Shown here piece after piece: positions 41,059 through 48,813 of a DNA stretch of 64,000 bases. The position numbers and the translations under genes were made by a program. Each line of letters starts with the position of its first letter. Within the stretch, counting starts at the first letter, position 1. Origin of the DNA: Tabrizicola_A aquatica (lineage in GTDB: Bacteria > Pseudomonadota > Alphaproteobacteria > Rhodobacterales > Rhodobacteraceae); NCBI GenBank assembly GCA_965194375.1, contig OZ239428.1. One strand, written 5' to 3'. The notes below the pieces were generated by a model, which did not search any database, was not told the DNA's origin, and saw only the letters and a list, made by a program, of their open reading frames with translations.

Positions 41059-42359
41059 GCACTATCCCCCTGAAATCGCTTAATGTCAGGCGCGACCTGA
41101 CCCGCCCCGATGATTTGCGCCGCCATCACAGCGGCGATGCCGAACAGGCCGGCTTCCAGCGTGAACACCAGCCCGAAGGCGGTGGCGTCATCAGTCAAGT
41201 GGCGCGCGATATCGACCGCCGCCGCACCGACGAGCCCGCCAAGCCCCGCTGCAATGGCCTGTGACGCGCCCCAAAGTCCCATGCGCGTGCCCTCACGCGC
41301 CTGCCGCCCCTCACCCGCCAAGGCCATCATCGACCCAATGGCGGCGACCGCAAACATGCCGTTGAAGAGGCCGAGCGCAACGGTGGCCGGCAGCAAGAGC
41401 GTGCCCCCTTGCGGGATCTGGCCCAAAGCGGCCAGCGTCAAAAGCGCCAGTGCCGAACCGAGGCAGCCGGTGATGATCCAGACCCTGAGCGAGCCGATCT
41501 TGAACCCGGTGGCGGCAATGCCGACCAGAAGCATTCCCACGAACACCCCGCCGTTCTGCGCGCCCGAAAGCGCGGTCGATTGCCCTGGCGTCAGGCCGAA
41601 ACTCAGGCCCGCATAGGGCTCTAGGATCAGTTCCTGCATGAAATAGGCGGTCATCGACAGGAAGATGAACAGCGTGAAATGTCGGGCACGGCGTTCGGCC
41701 CAGATCTCGGCCAGACCCACGCGGAAGGGCACGGCGCGTTCAAGCGTCGCCGGGGTCGCACTGCGGTGACGCCGCTCGATGCCGTAGACCGCGAGCGTGG
41801 TGACAACCACCGCCGCCACCCCGACCAAGGCCACCAGTTCCAGCAACAGTTGCGGCGAATAGGGGTCGAGCGCCTTGCCAACGACCGTGGCCGTAACGGC
41901 AATGCCGAAAATCATCATCAGCCATGTGATCGTCGCCGCCGCCGCGCGTCTGCGCGGATGGGTGGCCGTGGCCAAAAGCGCCAAAAGCGAGGTGCCAGAG
42001 GCGCCAACCCCCAGCCCGATCAGCGCATAGGCCAAGATCGACAGCACCAGACCAGCGAGATAGGCGGTCTGCATCCAAACCATGCCCAGCGTCGCCAAGA
42101 AGGCGCCCAAGGCCAAAACTGCCATGCCAAGGATCACAAACGTCGTGCGGTTCCCGCGCGTGTCTGACCGAAAACCCCAATTGGGCCGGGTGATCTGGAT
42201 GGCATAATGCAGCCCAACCAGAAGGCCCGGCAGCACGGCAGGAAGTGCCAGTTCCACCACCATCACCCGGTTGAGCGTCGAGGTCATCAGAACCACCAGC
42301 GCGCCAAGGCACAGTTGCACCAGCCCCAAGCGGAAGATGGAGAGCCACGACAGCGTCAT
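41055..42359 (-). CDS. PucC-family MFS protein of the bchP locus (Orf428-like)
   Basis: The 434-residue protein with 12 predicted membrane helices belongs to the BCD (bacteriochlorophyll delivery) family of MFS transporters that includes PucC and LhaA. Segments such as STLNRVMVVELALPAVLPG, PNWGFRSDTRGNRTTF and EPYAGLSFGLTPGQSTAL are family-typical. Its position between bchG and bchP matches orf428 of Rhodobacter capsulatus, thought to handle pigment delivery or light-harvesting assembly. The start is the ATG at 42359, overlapping the bchG stop. It is a paralogue of LhaA at 56849. Confidence 0.92.
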   Translation of the reverse strand: MTLSWLSIFRLGLVQLCLGALVVLMTSTLNRVMVVELALPAVLPGLLVGLHYAIQITRPNWGFRSDTRGNRTTFVILGMAVLALGAFLATLGMVWMQTAYLAGLVLSILAYALIGLGVGASGTSLLALLATATHPRRRAAAATITWLMMIFGIAVTATVVGKALDPYSPQLLLELVALVGVAAVVVTTLAVYGIERRHRSATPATLERAVPFRVGLAEIWAERRARHFTLFIFLSMTAYFMQELILEPYAGLSFGLTPGQSTALSGAQNGGVFVGMLLVGIAATGFKIGSLRVWIITGCLGSALALLTLAALGQIPQGGTLLLPATVALGLFNGMFAVAAIGSMMALAGEGRQAREGTRMGLWGASQAIAAGLGGLVGAAAVDIARHLTDDATAFGLVFTLEAGLFGIAAVMAAQIIGAGQVAPDIKRFQGDSA

Positions 42360-43264
42360 GGCATGTCCCCAATGCTGCGCAGCGCGAAGGCGGCGATCAT
42401 CATGCCGCTGACATACATGCCGATGCCCGTGGCATTGTACCACGGCGCCTTGCCCTTGGGGTCGGCCAAAAGGGTCTTCATGGCCCAGAACTGCGCGATC
42501 AGCAGCACCGCGATGGCCAAGGCGTGCCACGGGCGGCCCCAGACCAGCAAGAGCGCGATCACCAGAGCTTGGGCCAGCGCCATGACGGTGCAGGCCAGAC
42601 GCGCCGCGACATCCGGGCCGAGCGTCACGGGAAGCGAGCGCACGCCATGCTGGCGGTCACCTTCCAAAGCTTTGAAATCATTCAATGTCATGATGCCATG
42701 GGCACCAAAGGCATAGAGGAGCGCGATGGTCACAATCTCGAAAGACGGAACCCCCGCCGACAAAACGGCCGCGCCCGTGAACCACGGCAACCCTTCATAG
42801 CACAGGCCCACCAGCCCCGGCCCCCACCAGCCTGAGCGCTTCAGGCGCACCGGCTCGGCCGAATAGGCCCAAGCGGCAAGAACGCCCACTACGGTCGCCG
42901 CAAAGCCCCAAGGCCCCAGAAACCAGCCCATCACCAACGACAAAACCGACATCGCCAGCGCAATCCACAACCCCCAGCGGCCCGGAATGCGGCCCGAGGG
43001 GATCGGACGGTTTGGCTCATTCACCGCATCCACATGCCGATCGCACCAGTCGTTGGCGGCCTGTGACATGCCGCAGACCACCGGGCCTGCCAGAATGATG
43101 CCCAAGATCACCAAAGACAGCGCCGCCCAAGGCGAGGCCCCAACCGAAACCACCCCACACAGATAGGCCCACATTGGCGGGAACCATGTGATCGGTTTGA
43201 TCAGCTCCAGCATCGCGCGGGGCTGAGGATAGGGGGTGGAGTGTAAGGTTTGTGATACGGTCAT
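42356..43264 (-). CDS. bchG: Bacteriochlorophyll synthase (prenyltransferase)
   Basis: The 302-residue UbiA-fold membrane prenyltransferase esterifies bacteriochlorophyllide a with geranylgeranyl diphosphate. LELIKPITWFPPMWAYLCG at the N-terminus is highly characteristic. The Mg2+-diphosphate site NDWCDRHVDAVNEPNRPIPSG is at residues 71-91, and the second Asp-rich loop NDFKALEGDRQHG is present. A PpsR-type palindrome (43266-43283) begins 2 bases upstream of the ATG, where no Shine-Dalgarno sequence is seen. Homologues are full-length from this start. Confidence 0.97.
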   Translation of the reverse strand: MTVSQTLHSTPYPQPRAMLELIKPITWFPPMWAYLCGVVSVGASPWAALSLVILGIILAGPVVCGMSQAANDWCDRHVDAVNEPNRPIPSGRIPGRWGLWIALAMSVLSLVMGWFLGPWGFAATVVGVLAAWAYSAEPVRLKRSGWWGPGLVGLCYEGLPWFTGAAVLSAGVPSFEIVTIALLYAFGAHGIMTLNDFKALEGDRQHGVRSLPVTLGPDVAARLACTVMALAQALVIALLLVWGRPWHALAIAVLLIAQFWAMKTLLADPKGKAPWYNATGIGMYVSGMMIAAFALRSIGDMP

Positions 43265-43265
43265 G

Positions 43266-43283
43266 TGTCAATCTAGCATTACA
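43266..43283. promoter_or_regulatory. PpsR/CrtJ-type site abutting the bchG start
   Basis: TGT-CAATCTAGCATT-ACA fits the TGT-N12-ACA operator of PpsR/CrtJ. It ends 2 bases from the bchG start codon, between bchJ and bchG. Binding here could block a bchG promoter or act as a roadblock. Confidence 0.6.
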
Positions 43284-43341
43284 TCTTTGAGTCGGGCAAG
43301 ACCAGAGTTCAGCCCTGAGCTTGGCCGCTGTGCCCGGCGGC

Positions 43342-43923
43342 CTAAGCCGTCGGACCGATCTCAAAGCGGCAGGCGGCATTCCCACAGGCGCAGCAGGCGG
43401 TCTCTGTCACCCGCGCGGAGGGCCAGACCAGCGTCGCGTAAAGCCGCTCGAACACCGCGGCGTGCCAATGATAGCTGGGGGCATCCTTGGCCCCACAAGC
43501 TAAGGGATTGGCGGTGATGGCCACGGTCAGGGGGCGTTGGCCTTCAACGGAAAACCCGCCAGACCCGGTAAAAGTCCAGGCATGCTTGCCAATCGCGGCG
43601 GTCAAAAGCCGCGCTCCCAAAGGGCCGGGAAGTGCGCGGATCAGGGCTTTGGCCGGGCGCGGAATTCGGTTGGCGAGAATGTAGTCAGCCGTCGCAAGAC
43701 CTGCTGCGCGCAGCAGCCCGGTGGCAAGATCGGGCTGCGCCTGCGCCACGGCGCGGTGCAGCCGCGCCACCTCGGCCTCGGGCCACATGCCTGCATCCGG
43801 TGGCGGCACCAGCACTTCGGCGCGGGCAAAGAGTGCCACGCGCTCGGCCACCCCAAGCGCGCGGTCCAGCACCGGCACCAGCTGCAACAGCGCGTTGGGA
43901 CCAATGCGGGCGGTGTGATCCAC
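43342..43923 (-). CDS. bchJ: BchJ, 4-vinyl reductase-type protein
   Basis: The 193-residue V4R-domain protein is known in Rhodobacter clusters as BchJ. It was once assigned 8-vinyl reductase activity and is now regarded as influencing 8-vinyl pigment or Mg-protoporphyrin turnover. A C-terminal cysteine cluster TETACCACGNAACRFEIG is visible. The start is the GTG at 43923, with GGAG from the bchE 3' end 8 bases upstream; longer versions would overlap bchE. It follows bchE by 5 bases. Confidence 0.88.
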   Translation of the reverse strand: MDHTARIGPNALLQLVPVLDRALGVAERVALFARAEVLVPPPDAGMWPEAEVARLHRAVAQAQPDLATGLLRAAGLATADYILANRIPRPAKALIRALPGPLGARLLTAAIGKHAWTFTGSGGFSVEGQRPLTVAITANPLACGAKDAPSYHWHAAVFERLYATLVWPSARVTETACCACGNAACRFEIGPTA

Positions 43924-43928
43924 CGATG

Positions 43929-45593
43929 CTACTCCGCAGGTTCGCGCAATTGCTGCTTGCCACCGCCACAAGCCATGACAGGGCCCGCATCAGACGGCAG
44001 TTGGAAAGCCCCCGCTGCGCGCTCTTTGGTCTGGGCGCGCACGGCCAATTGGCGTTCGCGGGCGCGGGCGGCACGGTCTGCGGTGGCGTCCCAATCCTGC
44101 ATCTGCGCCTCGGCGATGGTGCGGGTCTCGTCAAAGTGGAAATCCACCTTGCCCTTGGATTGCGGGCCCCAATAGCCCGCCTTGCCAAGGTCATAGAAGG
44201 TGCGCCCCACCCCGGCCTTGAGGAATGCCTTGAGGCAACCGAGAAGATATTTGCGACGAAAGCCAGTGCCGCGCCAAGGGTAATGGAACAGCGCTTTTCG
44301 CATGTAGAAGCGACGATAGTTCTTCATCACCCCATTCAAGAGCTCGCCCCGCGTCATGGCGGCGGGTTTCATGATGGGGGTGACGAAGTTGTATTTCGAG
44401 AAGTCGAACACCTCGACCTGATCGCGCAATTCTTGAAACAGCGGCGTGAAGGGCCATGGCGTGTACATCGCCCAATTGGCAAGATCCGGCTGCCAATCCC
44501 ACGCCATCTGGAAGGTTTCTTCCAGCGTCTCGGGCGTCTCATTGTCCAGCCCGACGATAAACTGCGCTTCGACGAAGATGTCAGCGTCGCGCAAGAGCTT
44601 GATTGCCAGCTTGTTGTCGGCAACCGTGGTTTCTTTGTTGAACTGATCCAGTTTCAACTGCGCCGCCGCCTCGGTGCCCAAGGACACATGCACCAGCCCC
44701 GCGCGCCGGAAAAGCGGGAGCAGGTCTTTGTCGCGCATGATGTCGGTGACGCGGGTGTTGATGCCCCATTTCACCCGGTCCGGCAGGCCGCGCGCGATCA
44801 GCTCCTCGCAGAATTCAATGAACTTGCGGCGGTTGATGGTGGGTTCTTCATCGGCGAGGATGAAAAAGCCAACCTGATGGTCATTGACCAAGCGTTCAAT
44901 CTCGTCGGCCACCTTTTTCGGGTCGCGCACGCGGTAATCGCGCCAGAATTTCCACTGGCTACAGAAGGAACAGGTAAAGGGGCACCCCCGCGCCATGTTG
45001 GGAATGGCGACGCGCACGCCCAGCGGGGTGTAGAGGTACTTGGACCAGTCGAGAATGGTCCAATCAGGATCAATCCCATCCAGATTTTTCACAGTCGAGG
45101 CGGCGGGGGTCGCCACGATCTCGCCCGCATCCATAAAGGCCAAGCCCTTGATCTTGCGCTTGTCCTCGGGCCAGCGGCCATCGCGGCGGGCTTGCATCAG
45201 GGCGGTCATGATTTCCTCGCCCTCGCCGCGCACGATGACGTCGACCCACGGCGCTTCGGACAGGACTTGGCGATACATGAAGGTGGCGTGAATGCCGCCC
45301 AGAACGCGCAAGGCATCCGGCACCACCTCGGCGGCGAGTTTCAGCACCTCCTCGGCGACATAGATCGCGGGGGTGATGGCCGTGGTGCCGACCACATCGG
45401 GCGCAAGGTCGATCATGCGTTGGCGCAGGTCGTCTTGCGTCACATTCTCGGTCATCGCGTCGATGAAGTGAATGTCACTGAACCCCGCCGCGCGCAGCGA
45501 ACCGGCCAGATAGGCCACCCATGCGGGCGGCCAGGTGCCGGCAATCTCGGCACCGCCAGAGTGATAGTTTGGATGAATGAACAGGATGCGCAT
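43929..45593 (-). CDS. bchE: Anaerobic Mg-protoporphyrin IX monomethyl ester cyclase
   Basis: BchE forms the fifth ring of chlorophyll without oxygen. The 554-residue protein has an N-terminal cobalamin-binding domain (MRILFIHPNYHSGGAEIAG, opening the B12 fold). The radical-SAM core has CPFTCSFC, with cluster cysteines at residues 204, 208 and 211 (C-x3-C-x2-C). A C-terminal DUF4070-like tail follows. The start is the ATG at 45593 with a GGAGG site 6 bases upstream. The promoter has a perfect-match PpsR palindrome and an FNR-type box, as expected for an anaerobically induced gene. It leads the minus-strand bch operon. Confidence 0.98.
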   Translation of the reverse strand: MRILFIHPNYHSGGAEIAGTWPPAWVAYLAGSLRAAGFSDIHFIDAMTENVTQDDLRQRMIDLAPDVVGTTAITPAIYVAEEVLKLAAEVVPDALRVLGGIHATFMYRQVLSEAPWVDVIVRGEGEEIMTALMQARRDGRWPEDKRKIKGLAFMDAGEIVATPAASTVKNLDGIDPDWTILDWSKYLYTPLGVRVAIPNMARGCPFTCSFCSQWKFWRDYRVRDPKKVADEIERLVNDHQVGFFILADEEPTINRRKFIEFCEELIARGLPDRVKWGINTRVTDIMRDKDLLPLFRRAGLVHVSLGTEAAAQLKLDQFNKETTVADNKLAIKLLRDADIFVEAQFIVGLDNETPETLEETFQMAWDWQPDLANWAMYTPWPFTPLFQELRDQVEVFDFSKYNFVTPIMKPAAMTRGELLNGVMKNYRRFYMRKALFHYPWRGTGFRRKYLLGCLKAFLKAGVGRTFYDLGKAGYWGPQSKGKVDFHFDETRTIAEAQMQDWDATADRAARARERQLAVRAQTKERAAGAFQLPSDAGPVMACGGGKQQLREPAE

Positions 45594-45608
45594 CGGGGCC
45601 TCCAAAAG

Positions 45609-45626
45609 TGTAAATTCAGTGTTACA
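45609..45626. promoter_or_regulatory. PpsR/CrtJ operator upstream of bchE
   Basis: TGT-AAATTCAGTGTT-ACA, extended symmetrically to AGTGTAA...TTACACT, lies 16 bases before the bchE start codon. The extended symmetry makes this the best PpsR site in the window. Confidence 0.85.
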
Positions 45627-45645
45627 CTTTTTCCGACCGATCAGA

Positions 45646-45659
45646 TTGACACAGATCAA
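45646..45659. promoter_or_regulatory. FnrL-type box upstream of bchE
   Basis: TTGAC-ACAG-ATCAA matches the FNR consensus TTGAT-N4-ATCAA with one substitution. It is 53 bases before the bchE start and 19 bases from the PpsR site. bchE is a known FnrL target in Rhodobacter sphaeroides. Confidence 0.8.
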
Positions 45660-45750
45660 CCGAGCTTGGCCGCAAGCCAATTAAACGACAAAGCGCCCCA
45701 GAAGGGGCGCCTTGCGGATCGAAAAAAGGCCGAGGCCGCTCCGCCTAAGG

Positions 45751-47163
45751 TCAATCGTCCTTGGCCAAAAGCCCGAACTTGCGCAGCTTGACGTACAAGG
45801 ACTGTCGCGACAGGCCCAGCATCTCGGCCGCCGCCACCCGGTTGTTGCGGGTCAGATCCACTGCGGTCTGGATGCACATCTTTTCAACGACTTCGGTGGT
45901 TTCAGCCACGATGTCTTTGAGCGTGGACGACCCCACAAGCTCAATCACCGAGCGCATGCCATCGGGGCCCGTTGCCATATCGGTGCGCCGCAAAATCTCG
46001 GTCCGGCTGGCATCACGGATGATCAAGCCAAAACCGGGCTTGGGCCGGTCATTCAGATAGGTGGCGGAAATTTCAACCGGAACCTGACCGTTGAATTCAT
46101 TCAACACCTTCGTCGCATAAAGCCGCAATTGCCGCGCGCGCTTGGTGTTGTCCAAGAGCACGCGCAGATCAACGCTGCCGCGCGCCAAGAAATCGGCCAT
46201 CGACCGGCCGCGCACATTGGCCACATGCGAGGAATCGGTGAGCTTCAGGAAGGCTTCGTTGGCGGCGGTGATGATGCCGTCATCGTCCAGAAGCACGATA
46301 CCATCGACCCCTTCATGGAACAGGCGTTCGAGGTTTTCAGCCGTTTCATTCTGCGCCCGCGCACCGTGATCGGTGGTCTCAATCCGGCACAGCATGAGCC
46401 GCTCACCGGCCGCACGGAACAGCTTGGGGATCACGCGCAGCTTGCGCTGCGACCGGCGCGCGACCAATTCAACCGGGCTGACCGAATTGGCCGAGGCGAT
46501 GTTGGTCAGGCTTTCCAAAAACTCACTGCGACGGCGGCCTTCAAACTCTTGCGCAATCGCGGCGCCAACCAACTCTTGGCGCGACCCGCCCAGCATGACA
46601 GCCGCTGATGCGTTCAGATCGGCGATCCGGCCGTTGTTCATGGCCACCAGCACAACCGCGTCGCGGGTGGCATCCATCAAAACCCGATAGCGCGTGTCCA
46701 TCTCGCGCTGGGTTTCATAATCGCGCTCGAGCACGATCTGGGCCATGACCAGCTGCTGCTGCATCTCGGCGATCGGCCGCAAGTCGCGCCCCAGCATCAA
46801 GATGGCCTTATCCGGCCCGATGCAATGCATGGTGTAGCGGATCGGGAACTCGGAAATCACCTCATCCACATGGTTCAACTCGACCGCGACGGTGCGTGCG
46901 CCCGGAGCCTGCAATTCCTCCAAACGACGCTGGAATTTCACAAGACTTTCGGATGTCATGATCTCAGAGGCCTTGCGCCCCACCCAATGCGACAGCCGCC
47001 CGAATGAGGCGTGATGCGGGTTAGGGAGCACGCTGATCACATGCCCATCGGCCGAAACCACAAGTGATATATCACCCGCAGTCGCAACAATGTCGGACAG
47101 CAATTCAGGGTCAATGAGCGGCATAGACATGCCAGCCAGAAGTTGGTTCGAATCCGTATTCAC
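45751..47163 (-). CDS. ppsR: PpsR/CrtJ redox- and light-responsive repressor
   Basis: The 470-residue repressor of photosynthesis genes has an N-terminal region, PAS domains (about 20-130, 160-270, 285-395) and a Fis-type HTH (NNRVAAAEMLGLSRQSLYVKL) at the C-terminus. Cys259 and Cys430, the latter next to the HTH, correspond to the redox-active pair of the family. The start is probably the GTG at 47163; an ATG at 47130 would also preserve the domains. It binds TGT-N12-ACA sites, four of which are in this window. It lies 51 bases downstream of ppaA. Confidence 0.97.
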   Translation of the reverse strand: MNTDSNQLLAGMSMPLIDPELLSDIVATAGDISLVVSADGHVISVLPNPHHASFGRLSHWVGRKASEIMTSESLVKFQRRLEELQAPGARTVAVELNHVDEVISEFPIRYTMHCIGPDKAILMLGRDLRPIAEMQQQLVMAQIVLERDYETQREMDTRYRVLMDATRDAVVLVAMNNGRIADLNASAAVMLGGSRQELVGAAIAQEFEGRRRSEFLESLTNIASANSVSPVELVARRSQRKLRVIPKLFRAAGERLMLCRIETTDHGARAQNETAENLERLFHEGVDGIVLLDDDGIITAANEAFLKLTDSSHVANVRGRSMADFLARGSVDLRVLLDNTKRARQLRLYATKVLNEFNGQVPVEISATYLNDRPKPGFGLIIRDASRTEILRRTDMATGPDGMRSVIELVGSSTLKDIVAETTEVVEKMCIQTAVDLTRNNRVAAAEMLGLSRQSLYVKLRKFGLLAKDD

Positions 47164-47214
47164 GAGTTGTTCGCCTCGTTTGCCGTCTACCCGACAATTC
47201 GGGACAACGGAGAG

Positions 47215-48006
47215 TTAAGCACGTTTAAGCGTGCGCAAAGCGTCTTGCTTGAGACCGATAGCCTCAAGTGCGGCGCCGATGTCATTGAAGGCATGGTCAG
47301 CACCTGTGCATGACGCAACATCCTCCACCGTCGACATCACAGCCCCCCCGATCAGAATTGGTGTTGAAGGGGAACGGATTGATTTCAAGAATTTTACGAT
47401 ATTTGACGCCAGGGGCAATTTGCCCTCGGTGCCGACAGAAATCATGATGCCATCGAAACTGCGCGTCTCCAGCAGATTGCGCAATTCGTCCAAGCTTGGT
47501 CCGATCCGGAGACAAACCGACACACCAAAGCGCCGCATCTGCCCCATGGCAACCATCGGGCCAAGTGTGTGCTGCTCTTGGTCGGGCAGTATGAGCAGAA
47601 TGGTGCCATACCCTATATCGCCAGACTGGTCGGCAGACCATGCATTCCCGATCTCTCGCAACAGGCTTTGCAGCCGCCCGACACCGATTGAGACCTCGAG
47701 CCAAGACATCCTGTCTGCATCCCAAGACTCGCCCATCCGCCGCGCCGCTTCGGGAACATACACGTCGGCAAGCGCTGACAGCGAAATGCGCGTGCGCCGC
47801 ACCTCGGCCAAGAGCTGTTCGAAGGCGTGATCGGATCCCGAAACCGAGGCCGTGATCATCGCTTGCACCAAAGGCTCGCGCAGTTCCACCGAACCGCGAC
47901 TGTTGCGGTCGACCAGCAACGAGACCACTTGCGAGGCAAAGTAGTTCACACCGGTCAAATTCCGCGGGGGCGTACGAATTTCCTCGTGAGACAGAAAATC
48001 TTGCAT
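47215..48006 (-). CDS. ppaA: PpaA/AerR, cobalamin-binding antirepressor of PpsR
   Basis: The 263-residue regulator has an N-terminal helical part (MQDFLSHEEIRTPPRN opening), a WLEVSIGVGRLQSLLREIG helix typical of the B12-capping domain and a C-terminal B12-binding fold. The axial-ligand motif PDQEQHTLGP places the cobalamin histidine at residue 146, where family members have it. It binds light-sensitive cobalamin and relieves PpsR repression. The ATG at 48006 has a GGAGCAGGA site; an ATG at 48042 lacks one. ppaA and ppsR read in the same direction, divergent from bchF. Confidence 0.95.
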   Translation of the reverse strand: MQDFLSHEEIRTPPRNLTGVNYFASQVVSLLVDRNSRGSVELREPLVQAMITASVSGSDHAFEQLLAEVRRTRISLSALADVYVPEAARRMGESWDADRMSWLEVSIGVGRLQSLLREIGNAWSADQSGDIGYGTILLILPDQEQHTLGPMVAMGQMRRFGVSVCLRIGPSLDELRNLLETRSFDGIMISVGTEGKLPLASNIVKFLKSIRSPSTPILIGGAVMSTVEDVASCTGADHAFNDIGAALEAIGLKQDALRTLKRA

Positions 48007-48105
48007 TCGTCCTGCTCCGCCCAAGGGAACCCGCAAAGCCATTGACTGAGTCTGTCAGCACGACCGGGGACATCTGCGTAACAGTCTCCTTTAGGGGCGA
48101 AGAAA

Positions 48106-48123
48106 TGTCAAAGACAATTGACA
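48106..48123. promoter_or_regulatory. PpsR/CrtJ operator, distal to bchF
   Basis: TGT-CAAAGACAATTG-ACA is a full TGT-N12-ACA match with the preferred TGTCA...TGACA ends. It lies 101 bases from the ppaA start and 202 from bchF. Confidence 0.8.
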
Positions 48124-48249
48124 GACCTCTAGATAGGCAGGCGACGTCAGATTTACAATACCTTTTTTATCATGATAATTTAGATGCTTACGGCCACCTT
48201 GAGTCCGCCCAACGCCTCGTCGCGATGCATAAGGTGTCAACTCAAATTG

Positions 48250-48267
48250 TGTAAGTTTTGGTTGACA
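48250..48267. promoter_or_regulatory. PpsR/CrtJ operator, proximal to bchF
   Basis: TGT-AAGTTTTGGTTG-ACA matches TGT-N12-ACA and ends 57 bases before the bchF start, a position that could overlap the promoter. Confidence 0.75.
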
Positions 48268-48324
48268 CATTCTGATTGGGGCGTCTAGGATCAGGATGCA
48301 GATATGCTTGTTGGAAGCTGACGA

Positions 48325-48813
48325 ATGCCAGAGAATCGCCTTAACAGCCCAGCCCGCAAGCCGCTTTATACAGCGGAAGAACGGGCAAGACGCGACGCCT
48401 CGGCCTGGACCTTGGTGCAGGGCATTCTGGCTCCGGTGCAATTTCTGGTCTTCATCGGCTCTCTGGCCTTGGTGTTGCGCTATCTGGCCACAGGTGAGGG
48501 GTACTGGGCCGCCACTGCCTCTATCGTGGTCAAAACGGCAGTGCTCTATCTGATCATGGTGACAGGTGCGATCTGGGAGAAGGTGGTCTTCGGTCAGTAC
48601 CTTCTTGCCCCGGCCTTCTACTGGGAAGACATGTTCAGCTTTGCGGTCATCGCGCTGCATACTGCTTATATTGTAGGGCTTTTGAGCGGGGCGCTGTCGC
48701 CGGCAAGCCTGATGTTCCTAGCCCTCGCCGCCTATGGAACATATGTGATCAACGCCGCCCAGTTCATCCTGAAGCTGCGCCTCGCGCGGCTGGATATGGC
48801 GGTGGCTAAATGA
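48325..48813 (+). CDS. bchF: 3-vinyl-bacteriochlorophyllide hydratase
   Basis: The 162-residue membrane protein, with about four helices, hydrates the 3-vinyl group on the way to bacteriochlorophyllide a. Family features include LYTAEERARRDASAWTLVQG at the N-terminus, EKVVFGQYLLAPAFYWED and a KLRLARLD tail. It opens the plus-strand bchFNBHLM run; its TGA overlaps the bchN start (ATGA). Confidence 0.95.
   Translation: MPENRLNSPARKPLYTAEERARRDASAWTLVQGILAPVQFLVFIGSLALVLRYLATGEGYWAATASIVVKTAVLYLIMVTGAIWEKVVFGQYLLAPAFYWEDMFSFAVIALHTAYIVGLLSGALSPASLMFLALAAYGTYVINAAQFILKLRLARLDMAVAK

Larger units (their letters stand above)
48007..48324. promoter_or_regulatory. Divergent ppaA/bchF control region
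   Basis: This 318-base gap has no credible gene. It contains two PpsR-type palindromes 144 bases apart (48106-48123 and 48250-48267), plus a degenerate TGT-N12-TGT half-site pair at 48235-48252 immediately adjoining the second. Spaced operators of this kind allow PpsR tetramers to loop the DNA. Confidence 0.75.

Noticed and set aside
43632..45791. 719-codon open frame on the plus strand across bchE and bchJ
   Set aside because: Antisense shadow of well-recognised genes in GC-rich DNA; no family resemblance or ribosome-binding site.
48054..48074. TGT...ACA near the ppaA start as a further PpsR site
   Set aside because: Spacing between half-sites is 14, not 12, bases.
48042..48254. 70-codon plus-strand frame between ppaA and bchF
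   Set aside because: Overlaps two PpsR operators and has no recognisable domain; more likely control DNA, although an ATG at 48105 has a purine-rich leader.
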